Shown in pieces: positions 53,396-62,028 of a stretch of DNA of 64,000 nt. Origin of the DNA: Thermogemmatispora aurantia (lineage in GTDB: Bacteria; Chloroflexota; Ktedonobacteria; Ktedonobacterales; Ktedonobacteraceae); assembly GCF_008974285.1 (NCBI RefSeq), contig NZ_BKZV01000010.1, positions 62,001 through 126,000 of the forward strand. The letters are read 5' to 3'. Position 1 is the first letter of the stretch, and each line of letters begins with the position of its first letter. The translations under genes were made by a program, and so were the position numbers. The notes under the pieces are model-generated. The model was not told where the DNA came from and did not search any database. It worked only from the letters and a program-made list of their open reading frames with translations.

Positions 53396-56081
53396 GGTCG
53401 CTGGCCGACTCTTCCTCCTGTTCGCGGACTTCGGGGGGTGGACTGGTGCGTGGCAGATAGAAGCTGAAGATCGATCCCTCGCCGGGCACGCTGCGCTCCA
53501 GCCAGAGCTTGCCGCCCATCGCCTCGATAAAGCGGCGGCAGATATAGAGGCCCAGGCCGGAACCACGTACGGGCGTGGTCAACGTCCGTGAGGCGCGGAC
53601 GAACTTCTCAAAGATCTTGTGCTGCTCCTCGGGAAGGATGCCCTCGCCCTGGTCGCAGACGCTCACCACGGCCACCGGCAGGTCGGCCCCTTTCTCGATC
53701 AGGGCCTCATGATCGACCTGTTCCTCCGGGAGCGGCACCTCGCCCAGCGCCATCTCGCGCACGCGGATCTCGATCTGGCTATCCGGCGGCGAATATTTGG
53801 CGGCGTTATCGAGCAGGTTCGTCAAGACCTGGCGCAGCAATTGCGGATCGCAGTAGAGCCAGATGTCCTCGGGCACGTTGACCTGGATCTCCTGCTCGAT
53901 ATTGATGCTCAGAATGCTGACCGCCATCTGTACAGCGGTGCGCAGCTCGACCGGACTGGGGTGCAGCTCCAGCTTGCGCCCCAGGGCATCCATATTGGCA
54001 GCCTCGGTCATGTTGGCTACCAGAGCACTGAGCTGCTGGGCGGAGGCCGCAATCTTGCTGGCAAAGCGGAGAATCTGCTGCGGCGTGGCGCGCGCGCTCT
54101 GACGCTTGAGCAAGGAGGCATAGCCACTGATGGCGCTCAATGGCGTGCGCAGCTCGTGGGAGGCGGTCACGATAAACTCATCCTTGAGCGTGTTCATGCG
54201 CTGCAACTCGGCATTGGCCTCCTGAATCTGCTCGAAGAGCTGGGCGTTGCGGATGGCGCTGGCGGCCTGACTGCAAAGAGCCAGCAGCATGCCGATCTCT
54301 TCGGGCTGAAAGACGCGGTCCTGATGCGGCGTGTGGAGGGAGAGCAGACCCATCAGTTCGGTCTGGTACTGGACCGGAATCATGATCATGCGCTGAATCT
54401 GGGTCTCGCGCAAGAAGATGGCTCCTCCCTCGCTAGCCGTTTGCGCCAGCTCTTCGGCCAGAGTGCCATCGAGGTAGAAGAAAGCCCCTTCGCTCGCCAT
54501 GCGCTCCAGGAGAGACCCCTTGAAGGGCAGGCGAATCATTTCGATCAGCTCGCGCTCCTTCTCGCTATCGGCGTGCATGAAGGAGAGCGCTTCATTGCTG
54601 GCCCCTTTGTTACTGCGGGCGTAGATGGCCTGAGCAATCAACTCTTGCCCATCGGGCGACAGCTGAAAGAAGACGCCGATCTCTGCCTCAACAAGATTGG
54701 CGACGGCCCGCACGAAGTTGTCGAGCATCTCACGTACATTGAGCACCAGGCTGATGGACTGCAGGGCGCTATTCATGGCGGCCAGCGATTCCTCGCGCTG
54801 CCGGGCCTTGCGCAGCAGGCGTCGAGAGCGCTCGTAGAGCCGCGCGTTCTCGATGCCGACGGTGATGATCTGGACCATCGTCTCCAGCACCTGGATGTCC
54901 TCGTGTCGGTAGGCGTTGGGCCGTTGGCTGGCCAGGCTGACTGAGCCGATGACGCGGTTGAACATTTTCATCGGCAGCAGCAGGAACGATTCGGCCTGAC
55001 GCTGGTCGCCCCAGACGCCTTGCAGCAGCTCGTCGTATTCATGCTGGCGCAGATGGGCCGGGCTCAGCAGCAGCGTGCGCTTCTCTTCTTGGGTGACGCG
55101 CCACCACTGCCGCCGAGTGCGCGGTTCCACGGACTCGGTTGGCAAACCCTCGACAGGCCGGCCATCGCAGACCGCGTAAACGTCATAGATCATGCGCGTA
55201 TCGCGGTCGTAGAGGGTGACTAGCATGGCCGAGACGTCGACGATACGCCGTGTGAACTGATAGACTTGCTCCAGCAGGTAGGCGAGATTGACGGTCGACG
55301 GAAAAATGGCGCTGAGCTGCTGCAGAGATTGCAGGTGCTCGCTGGTGCGGCGCTGGATCTGACGCAGACGATGATTTTCCAGATAAAGGGCCATGCGCTC
55401 GGTGAAGGTATGGACCTCCTGGCGCTGCTTGAGATCAAAGCCGGGCGAGGGCACCAGCTTGTAGAGAATCACGACCCCCAGAACCTGCGGCTGAGGCGCT
55501 GCGCGCTGGCCGCTCTCTTCTTGCGCAAGTGGCGGCTCCTGAATGGGGGCGGCAAAATACCAGTAGGGTCTGATGTCAAGGTTTAATGGCGTCTTGTGCT
55601 GGCCATGAAAGGCATAAACGTAACTTTCATGCTCCATGATGCAGGAGCGATTCTCACGCCAGGTATAGCCGATCAGGTCCTGGCCTGGTGCATAGCGACT
55701 GCCGACCGGGAAGAGGCTCCCTGGCAGCGGCGGTACATCTTCCAGCTCCTCCTGAAGCCCGGGTGTCCGCTTCAGACGTCCTACCGCTGAGGAGGAAGGA
55801 TCTTGCAGATTGATAGTCGTTCGCCTGCCGACGCGATGAACGCTCTCCACGCCGCTCTGGCCTGTGCTCAGACTCAGACTGGGCTGGCCTCCTGCGCCTC
55901 CGTTGCGCAGACGCACGTGGAGCCTGATGACCATCTGCCCTAGCAGGGTATCATACAGCGCTAGACATGCTCCCTGTGCCGCGAAATGTCCCATCATCTG
56001 GTGGACCAGCTGCTTCAGGGTTGCTAGCGGATAAGCCTCATTGCGCTCTGGCTCCGGCTCCCCCCAGATTGCTGTCGGCAT
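53379..56081 (-). CDS. Multi-GAF sensor histidine kinase
   Basis: 900 residues from the ATG at 56081 (AGGAG about ten bases upstream). No membrane segment is seen, so it is a cytoplasmic sensor. An N-terminal GAF-like region (about 20-235) is followed by two GAF domains (about 255-415 and 445-620), then HisKA with SHELRTP (phosphoacceptor H642), and an HATPase domain with N-box N755-LLD-N759, G1 DQGEGI at 810 and G2 GSGLGLY near 840. The ligand is unknown. It should phosphorylate the overlapping response regulator. Confidence 0.93.
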   Translation of the reverse strand: MPTAIWGEPEPERNEAYPLATLKQLVHQMMGHFAAQGACLALYDTLLGQMVIRLHVRLRNGGAGGQPSLSLSTGQSGVESVHRVGRRTTINLQDPSSSAVGRLKRTPGLQEELEDVPPLPGSLFPVGSRYAPGQDLIGYTWRENRSCIMEHESYVYAFHGQHKTPLNLDIRPYWYFAAPIQEPPLAQEESGQRAAPQPQVLGVVILYKLVPSPGFDLKQRQEVHTFTERMALYLENHRLRQIQRRTSEHLQSLQQLSAIFPSTVNLAYLLEQVYQFTRRIVDVSAMLVTLYDRDTRMIYDVYAVCDGRPVEGLPTESVEPRTRRQWWRVTQEEKRTLLLSPAHLRQHEYDELLQGVWGDQRQAESFLLLPMKMFNRVIGSVSLASQRPNAYRHEDIQVLETMVQIITVGIENARLYERSRRLLRKARQREESLAAMNSALQSISLVLNVREMLDNFVRAVANLVEAEIGVFFQLSPDGQELIAQAIYARSNKGASNEALSFMHADSEKERELIEMIRLPFKGSLLERMASEGAFFYLDGTLAEELAQTASEGGAIFLRETQIQRMIMIPVQYQTELMGLLSLHTPHQDRVFQPEEIGMLLALCSQAASAIRNAQLFEQIQEANAELQRMNTLKDEFIVTASHELRTPLSAISGYASLLKRQSARATPQQILRFASKIAASAQQLSALVANMTEAANMDALGRKLELHPSPVELRTAVQMAVSILSINIEQEIQVNVPEDIWLYCDPQLLRQVLTNLLDNAAKYSPPDSQIEIRVREMALGEVPLPEEQVDHEALIEKGADLPVAVVSVCDQGEGILPEEQHKIFEKFVRASRTLTTPVRGSGLGLYICRRFIEAMGGKLWLERSVPGEGSIFSFYLPRTSPPPEVREQEEESASDHDEPA

Positions 56082-56338
56082 CGGTCTGTTCTCCTGTTTC
56101 CACTGCAGAAGCGCACAGGCGGCAGGAGCGTGCAGGCTGATGTGGTGGCCTGCTTGCTCTCCGCCGCTGATAGCGTCTGCTGTGCTCGCGCTCTTCCTGT
56201 CGCGAAGACAGGATATCACAAGCTGTGTCTGTTGTCATCAGCCTGGTGCCTGTGGTAGGGGCCAGACTGCCGGCCAGATGAGCGGTGCCCTGCTGGACCG
56301 TGACCGATGATCAGCCCGAATCTCTCCCTCCCTTGATA

Positions 56339-57457
56339 CTAGATGCTGCTCGCGACTGCTGCCTGCTGGCGCAGGCTCCAGGCGGCCAGTATGAAGAGCA
56401 GCAGAGTCGTTCCGGCGATGACTGCCAGATCGGTTAACATAGTCGCGGCTGACGTCTGGCCGGTCAAGGCGTTGTAGATACCCTCGGCCAGGTAGTAGAC
56501 CGGAATGGCCTTGATGATAGTCATGAAAGACTGGTTCTGAACAAACTGCCCTAATGGACCGACGAAAAGCGCTGGCACGATGAAAAAGAAGATGAGGATA
56601 CCCCCAACTGCTCCCGAGGCCGAGATGGTGTTGAAGAGACAGCCGATCAGAAGCCCGATGGCGTTGGTCAGGCAGGCCCCGATGAGGAGGAAAAGCAGCA
56701 GCCAGGGCAGGTTACCGATTAATCCCTGCATGATAAGAAAGACCAGCGCCAGCAGTAGCACCTGGTAAACCAGACTGACCAGCAGCTTGCCAGCAATGAT
56801 GTCGCCGAAGGAGACCGGCGAGGCCAGCAGCATCCGCAGGGTCTTCTTTTCTTTCTCTTCGATGATCAGGCCTGGTACGATACCGGTGGCATTCATGATG
56901 GTCATGACGAGCACATACATGACGAAGAAGGCTTTACTGTTTTCGCTGAAGGTGCTCGGCTGAGGCGGATTAATCGTACTGGTGACCACGGCCAGCGGCG
57001 GCTCGGGCGCGACGACCTGGCGCCCGTAATCGGTCAGGGCTTGAGCCAGTAGGGTGCGCTGGGTGATTCCGATGCTATCGCCGTTGAGGAAGAGCTGTAG
57101 CTGCGGATGGCGGCCTGCGCGCAGGTCGCTCTCGAAGGTAGGGGGAACGATCAAACCGAGCGCGTAGGAAGACTGCTTGTGGACTCCGTCCGGACCAAAG
57201 GCCGCTTCGACCTCGGCAGCACTTGCCGCGTGCGTGATTGTGGGTGTCGAGAAGGCGGCGCTGACGATATGCTCGACCGGAGATTGGCCTGGATTGTAGA
57301 TGAGCAGGCGCGTTGGTGTTCCACCGATGAGACTATTGATGAGGCTGAAGAGCACGGCCATGAAGATAGGTAGGAGCAGCCCGACAAGCGTCGCCTTGTT
57401 CTGGACGATATCGATGAGATCTTTGCGGGCAATGGCCAGCATGCTGCGCAGGTGCAT
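56339..57457 (-). CDS. ABC-2 type transporter permease (NatB-like)
   Basis: 372 residues. The first helix starts at ATLVGLLLPIFMAVLFSLINSL, a large extracytoplasmic domain follows (about 50-180), then five more helices. The stretch GLIIEEKEKKTLRMLLASPVSFGDIIAGKLLVSL is the typical cytoplasmic loop of ABC-2 exporters of the NatB/CcmB-like kind. It would form an exporter with the ATPase encoded at 57547-58434. GGGAGGG lies eight bases before the ATG. Confidence 0.92.
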   Translation of the reverse strand: MHLRSMLAIARKDLIDIVQNKATLVGLLLPIFMAVLFSLINSLIGGTPTRLLIYNPGQSPVEHIVSAAFSTPTITHAASAAEVEAAFGPDGVHKQSSYALGLIVPPTFESDLRAGRHPQLQLFLNGDSIGITQRTLLAQALTDYGRQVVAPEPPLAVVTSTINPPQPSTFSENSKAFFVMYVLVMTIMNATGIVPGLIIEEKEKKTLRMLLASPVSFGDIIAGKLLVSLVYQVLLLALVFLIMQGLIGNLPWLLLFLLIGACLTNAIGLLIGCLFNTISASGAVGGILIFFFIVPALFVGPLGQFVQNQSFMTIIKAIPVYYLAEGIYNALTGQTSAATMLTDLAVIAGTTLLLFILAAWSLRQQAAVASSI

Positions 57458-57546
57458 AGTGATAACCCTCCCTGAAGCAAATGTGTGCGTTTCTCTTGTC
57501 TTCTGCTGTCTTCTGCCAGACTAAACGATGACGAAGAAGACGATGG

Positions 57547-58434
57547 CTAGGATAGCGGCACGCCAGCGACGTGGAAGAAGACTTCTTCCAGGCTGGCCTC
57601 CTGCGTGTGAAGAGCACGGACCCGTCCCTCGCTGAGCCAGCGCGTCAGCTGCTGCTGATCGTCAACATCATCTAGCTTGAGGGTGATGTCGCACAGGCGC
57701 TGGCTGTGGTCCCGTTGCTCTTCCAGAGTGACCTGCAGCAGGCGTTTACCGTGCTGCAATTTCAGATGCCGCGGGGTATCATTGGCGACCAGGCGCCCGT
57801 TGACGATGAAAGCGACACGCTGACAGAGCTGGTCGGCCTCTTCCATGAGGTGGGTGGTCAGCAGGATCGTGGTGCCGGCTTCGCTCAGCTGCCGAATGAC
57901 CTGGCGCACGGTATGCGCCGAGATGGGGTCGAGACCGCGGCCTGGCTCGTCAAGAAAGAGGACGGATGGCTGATGCAACAAGGCCCGTGCAATGAGCAGG
58001 CGCTGCTTGAGACCCTGGGAAAATTTCCCTACTGGCTCGCGCGCTCGGTCCCGCAGGTCGACTAAGGTCAGTACTTCGTCGATGCGCTTCTCTGGCAGGC
58101 CGTAGAGCCAGCAGGAGAAGCGCAAATTGGCGCGTGCCGAGAGCCGTTCGTACAGGTTTTGCTCCTCAAAGACGACTCCGATGCGCTGCTTCAGACGCAG
58201 GCGATCTCGGGCCACGTCGCAGCCGGCTACGCGTGCCCAGCCGCTATCAGGGATAATCTGCCCGCTGAGGAGGCGGATGGTGGTGGTCTTGCCGGCGCCA
58301 TTGGGGCCGAGCAGACCGAAGATTTCACCACGCCTGACGCTAAAGCTCAGGTCAGCAACGGCCTGGCGTTGGCCGAAGGTGCGCCGCAGCTGGTGGGCTT
58401 CGATCATCAGCTCCGGCTCAAACTGGTGCTCCAC
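57547..58434 (-). CDS. ABC transporter ATP-binding protein (NatA-like)
   Basis: 295 residues, starting at a GTG after AGGAG. It has Walker A GPNGAGKTTT, the Q-loop in VVFEEQNLYE, the signature FSQGLKQR, Walker B VLFLDEPGRGLD and the H-loop LLTTHLMEEAD, so all catalytic elements are present. A ~70-residue C-terminal domain is typical of NatA/CcmA-type exporters. It pairs with the permease 89 bp downstream. Confidence 0.94.
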   Translation of the reverse strand: MEHQFEPELMIEAHQLRRTFGQRQAVADLSFSVRRGEIFGLLGPNGAGKTTTIRLLSGQIIPDSGWARVAGCDVARDRLRLKQRIGVVFEEQNLYERLSARANLRFSCWLYGLPEKRIDEVLTLVDLRDRAREPVGKFSQGLKQRLLIARALLHQPSVLFLDEPGRGLDPISAHTVRQVIRQLSEAGTTILLTTHLMEEADQLCQRVAFIVNGRLVANDTPRHLKLQHGKRLLQVTLEEQRDHSQRLCDITLKLDDVDDQQQLTRWLSEGRVRALHTQEASLEEVFFHVAGVPLS

Positions 58435-58818
58435 GCTAGGATCTCCTTTCTTCTCTTCACTCTTATCGCTAGATCGCTAACGGTCTCTCTGTCTGCCTGC
58501 CTGCCTGCCTGGACCCTTCCCGCCCGGCGGATGGCTCTGAGCTGACTGTACCATCTGCTGCCGCGCAACGCCACAAAAAAAGGCTGACTGGCGTCATAGG
58601 AGTCTTAAGAGGCTGTTTTGTGGGGGTGAATGGTCGCTGACTGGGGCTGAGTGGAGCACAGGCTGGCATGAATGGCGCCGCTCTGGCTGACGACAGGGGT
58701 CTACCGGGGGCCTGGATCTGCTCTTTCTACCCGGGCCGGCTCTCCTGTATAATGATCTGCGAGAATCGTCATCGCTCGATCCAGGCTCGACTGCCACGTC
58801 GTGAGAAGAAGGAGCGTT
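58435..58818. other. Divergent control region between the NatA-like and ABC-LytTR genes
   Basis: 384 bases without a gene. It contains a short CTGC tandem repeat (58489-58510), a loose inverted repeat CCACAAAA/TTTTGTGG (about 58571-58624), and a TATAAT at 58748-58753 directed at the plus-strand gene with only a weak -35. Confidence 0.5.
58748..58753 (+). promoter_or_regulatory. -10 element of the ABC-LytTR gene promoter
   Basis: A perfect TATAAT, 66 bp before the start of the ABC-LytTR gene. The hexamer at the -35 position (TTCTAC, 58725-58730) is poor. Confidence 0.45.
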
Positions 58819-59859
58819 ATGCTGTTAGAGATCTGTCGGCTGGAGAAGACGCTTGAGGGGCGAACCGTGCTTTCCATTCCTCATCTGCAGATAGGAGCGG
58901 GGGAAATCGTGGCCCTGGTTGGTCCCTCGGGCTGTGGCAAGACCCTCTTGCTGCGCATGCTGGCCGGCCAGCTTAAGCCCAGCGGGGGGAACATCATCCT
59001 GGACGGGCGCGATCTCTCGCGTGACCGCCAGGCGCGGACGCGTGTCGCCTTGCTCTTTGCGGAGGATCTGCTCTATGAGCGCTTGAACCCGCGGCAGTTT
59101 CTGGCTTTCTTCTGCACGCTCCACGCTCTCCCCTCTCGACGCATTGATGAGGTGTTGACGGCGGTCGGCCTGGGCGATCAGGTACGGCAACCGATCAGCA
59201 AGCTCTCACTCTCGGCCAGGCGTCGTCTCTCCTTCGCTCACCTGCAGCTGCTGCAGCCAGCCCTGGCGCTGCTCGACGAGCCGGTGGAGCGCGTCGATTG
59301 GGATACTGCCCAGCTCTTCGCTCATCTCATCCAGAATCTGGCCGTCCAGGGTAGCGCCGTGCTGATCGGCGTCAGGGACCTCGCCTGGGCGGGCAAGTTC
59401 TGTACGCGCGTCATTGAGCTGGAAGCCGGGCGCATCAGCGGCGACTATAGCTATGCGGCGCGCTCTGGGGGGAGCGAAAGCAAGGAAGGGGAAGAAGGGA
59501 CGGCGGCGCCGACGCGCTATGTCCCCTACAAGGTCACAGCGCGCCGTGAGGATCGCATCATGCTCTACGATCCCGCTGAGGTCCTCTATGCCACCAGCCG
59601 CGATGGTCGCACCATTCTGCGTACCGTTGCCGGTGAAGAAGCCACCACTAATCTCACGCTGCAGGAGCTGGAGCAGCGCCTGAGCGGGCGTGGTTTCTTC
59701 AAAGCCCATCGCGCCTACCTGGTCAATCTGCAGCATATCAAGGCCGTTATCCAGTTCACGCGCAACAGCTACACGCTTCAGCTCGACGATCCCCAGGAAA
59801 CGATGATCCCCTTGAGCAAGCAGTCAGAAAAAGAGCTGCAGAATCTGCTCGACTACTGA
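58819..59859 (+). CDS. ABC-type ATPase domain fused to a LytTR DNA-binding domain
   Basis: 346 residues from the ATG at 58819 (AAGGAG five bases upstream). Residues about 1-205 form an ABC ATPase with intact Walker A GPSGCGKT and Walker B ALLDEP. The signature, however, is LSLSARR instead of LSGGQ, the Q-loop reads LLFAEDLLY, and the H-loop histidine seems replaced (VLIGVRDLAW). Residues about 237-345 are a LytTR domain (VTARREDRIMLYDPAEVLYATSRDGRTIL to FFKAHRAYLVNLQHIKAVI). It is probably a transcription regulator that uses the ABC domain as a switch. It is divergent from the NatAB-like exporter and may control it. Confidence 0.88.
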   Translation: MLLEICRLEKTLEGRTVLSIPHLQIGAGEIVALVGPSGCGKTLLLRMLAGQLKPSGGNIILDGRDLSRDRQARTRVALLFAEDLLYERLNPRQFLAFFCTLHALPSRRIDEVLTAVGLGDQVRQPISKLSLSARRRLSFAHLQLLQPALALLDEPVERVDWDTAQLFAHLIQNLAVQGSAVLIGVRDLAWAGKFCTRVIELEAGRISGDYSYAARSGGSESKEGEEGTAAPTRYVPYKVTARREDRIMLYDPAEVLYATSRDGRTILRTVAGEEATTNLTLQELEQRLSGRGFFKAHRAYLVNLQHIKAVIQFTRNSYTLQLDDPQETMIPLSKQSEKELQNLLDY

Positions 59860-59931
59860 TGGCGGCGCGGTTTCCGGTGTCGAGTGAGCTAGTCTGTGCC
59901 TGGGGCCAGCCCTGTAGAGGGAAGAAGGCGA

Positions 59932-59961
59932 TTCGACGCTGTCGGCAAAATCTGTTATAGT
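59932..59961 (+). promoter_or_regulatory. Promoter of gcvT
   Basis: TTCGAC at 59932-59937, an 18-bp spacer and TATAGT at 59956-59961, 60 bp before the gcvT start. Confidence 0.55.
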
Positions 59962-60021
59962 GGAAGCGTCAATCAGGCAGGCACACCAAGCCAAGCCTCG
60001 AACCTTGCCAAGGAGTCAACG

Positions 60022-61179
60022 ATGACAGCAGAGCAAGCCGCAGCAGCTCCTCTCAAACGCACACCGCTCTATGAGCAGCATCAGGCCCTTGGGGCGCGCA
60101 TGGTCGAATTTGGAGGCTGGGAGATGCCGCTGCAGTACAGCAGCATCCTCGAAGAACATCGGGCCGTGCGCACGCGGGCTGGCCTCTTCGACGTCAGCCA
60201 CATGGGCGAATTCCAGGTTGAAGGCCCGGAGGCGCTGCCGTTTCTCCAGTATTTAGTCCCGAATGATGTCGGGCGACTCGCCATCAACCAGGCGCTCTAT
60301 ACGACGCTCTGCCTGCCTACGGGGGGCGTCATTGATGACCTGCTTGTCTACCGTCTGGAGGCCGAGCGCTACATGGTCGTTGTCAACGCGGCCAACATTG
60401 CCAAAGACCTGGCCTGGTTCCAGGAGCAGGCCCAGCGCTTCAGCGCTCTTCGGATCACAGATCGCTCACAAGCAACAGCCCTGCTGGCTCTGCAGGGACC
60501 GGAAGCCCAGGCCATTCTCCAGCCCCTGGCATCCGTTGACCTGGCGACGATTCGCTACTATCGCTGCCTGCCGGGCAGTGTGGCGGGGCTGGCCTGCCTG
60601 ATCTCGCGCACCGGTTATACAGGCGAAGACGGTTTTGAACTCTATTGCGAGGCGGAGCAGGCCCCAATGCTCTGGGAGCGCTTGCTCGCAGCGGGGAAAG
60701 AGCGTGGCCTGGTTCCCGCCGGGTTGGGTGCGCGTGATACCCTTCGTCTAGAGGCCGGCTATTGTCTCTACGGCCATGAGCTGACAGAGCAGACCAATCC
60801 TCTGGAAGCCGGCCTGGCCTGGACGGTAAAATTTGAAAAAGGTGACTTCATTGGCCGTGAGGCCCTGCTGCAGGTCCGCGAGCAGGGGCCGGCGCGCAAG
60901 CTCATGGGGCTGGAGATGGTGGAGCGCCGGGTGCCCCGTGGCGGCTATACTATTTATGACAGCGACACTGGCGGCGAAAGCGGAAGCAGTGGAGCTAACG
61001 AGCGGGCCATCGGTGTGGTCACCAGCGGCGCCCCCAGTCCAACGCTCAACAAGAGCATCGGCATGGGCTATGTCGAGGCAGCTCGCGCGATCCCCGAGCA
61101 CCTCGTGCAGGTCGAGATTGGCGATCGGCGCCTGGCCGCGCGCCTCGTGACTCTGCCGTTTTACAAGCGCCGCAAGTAA
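60022..61179 (+). CDS. gcvT: Aminomethyltransferase (glycine cleavage T protein)
   Basis: 385 residues from the ATG at 60022, with AAGGAG seven bases upstream. It transfers the methylene group from the aminomethyl-lipoyl H protein to tetrahydrofolate. Family motifs are TPLYEQHQALGARMVEFGGWEMPLQYSS, AGLFDVSHMGEF, VNAANIAKD, SRTGYTGEDGFELY, GLGARDTLRLEAGYCLYGHEL and GVVTSGAPSPTLNKSIGMGYV. It is first in the gcv series. Confidence 0.96.
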   Translation: MTAEQAAAAPLKRTPLYEQHQALGARMVEFGGWEMPLQYSSILEEHRAVRTRAGLFDVSHMGEFQVEGPEALPFLQYLVPNDVGRLAINQALYTTLCLPTGGVIDDLLVYRLEAERYMVVVNAANIAKDLAWFQEQAQRFSALRITDRSQATALLALQGPEAQAILQPLASVDLATIRYYRCLPGSVAGLACLISRTGYTGEDGFELYCEAEQAPMLWERLLAAGKERGLVPAGLGARDTLRLEAGYCLYGHELTEQTNPLEAGLAWTVKFEKGDFIGREALLQVREQGPARKLMGLEMVERRVPRGGYTIYDSDTGGESGSSGANERAIGVVTSGAPSPTLNKSIGMGYVEAARAIPEHLVQVEIGDRRLAARLVTLPFYKRRK

Positions 61180-61300
61180 GGAGCTGGGCGCGCAGGCAAC
61201 ACCATCGTCCGGGGCCGGACAAGCAAGCAGGAAGGCCCTGGCCTGCGCTACGAGCTGACCAGGAGTGAAACGCTGATCAGAGCAGAAGGAGACAGAGGAT

Positions 61301-61696
61301 ATGGCGAGCCTGAACCATCCGGCTGACCTCAAGTACAGCAAAACCGATGAGTGGGTCCGCGTCCAGGGCGACCAGGCGACCATCGGCATCACGGACTACG
61401 CCCAGGACCAGCTTGGCGACGTTGTCTATGTCGAGATCCCTCTGACGCCCGGTCAACAGATAGGCCGCGATCAGAAGTTCGGCGACATCGAATCCGTGAA
61501 GGCCACCTCAGAGCTGGTGGCGCCGATCAGTGGCGAGGTCCTGCAGATCAATGAGCTGCTGAAGGATCATCCTGAGCTGGTCAATGAGCAGCCTTACGGG
61601 GATGGCTGGATGTTGGTGGTGAAGCTGAGCAACCCTGCAGAACTGGATGATCTCATGACCGCTGAGCAGTACATTGCCTATCTCGAAGGGCGCTGA
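61301..61696 (+). CDS. gcvH: Glycine cleavage H protein
   Basis: 131 residues, the usual length. It carries the lipoyl arm that shuttles the aminomethyl group between the P, T and L proteins. The lipoylated lysine is in GDIESVKATSELVAPISGEV. LKYSKTDEWVRV and GDGWMLVVKL are also typical. It lies 121 bp after gcvT. Confidence 0.97.
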   Translation: MASLNHPADLKYSKTDEWVRVQGDQATIGITDYAQDQLGDVVYVEIPLTPGQQIGRDQKFGDIESVKATSELVAPISGEVLQINELLKDHPELVNEQPYGDGWMLVVKLSNPAELDDLMTAEQYIAYLEGR

Positions 61697-62028
61697 CTGC
61701 CTGCCTGCCAGACTGCCTGACTAACTTAAACTTACTCGCTCGCTGTGGCCCGCTCCGCCTATGCCGCTATTCTGCAGCTTCTCACTCGCCTACCTGCCAC
61801 TCGATAGCCCTGTCTGCTAGACCAGCCACTGGGAGAGGCGAAGAGAGGGCGCGCAGCTGCAGCGTCGCCCGCGCTGGCGGGCCACCTGTGCCACAACTGG
61901 TCAGATGTCTGGATGTCCTGAGCCTTAGCCTGAAGCAGAGCAGCCGATGGGGGATGCTTCGACGGGCCGGTGAGCATCGAGTCTGACCACCCTGATTCCC
62001 AGTTCGTCGTTCGGGAGATGAAGTTACG
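61697..62028 (+). other. Gap between gcvH and gcvPA
   Basis: 332 bases with no gene. The start contains CTGCCTG repeats. I see no riboswitch, promoter or terminator that I can defend. Confidence 0.5.

Noticed and set aside
53619..54944. 441-codon plus-strand frame opposite the histidine kinase
   Set aside because: The kinase motifs (SHELRTP, N, G1 and G2 boxes) are all on the minus strand; the plus frame is a shadow.
58489..58510. CTGC tandem repeat as a CRISPR or phase-variable repeat
   Set aside because: It is only a few 4-bp units outside any coding sequence; no spacers and no promoter spacing role are evident.
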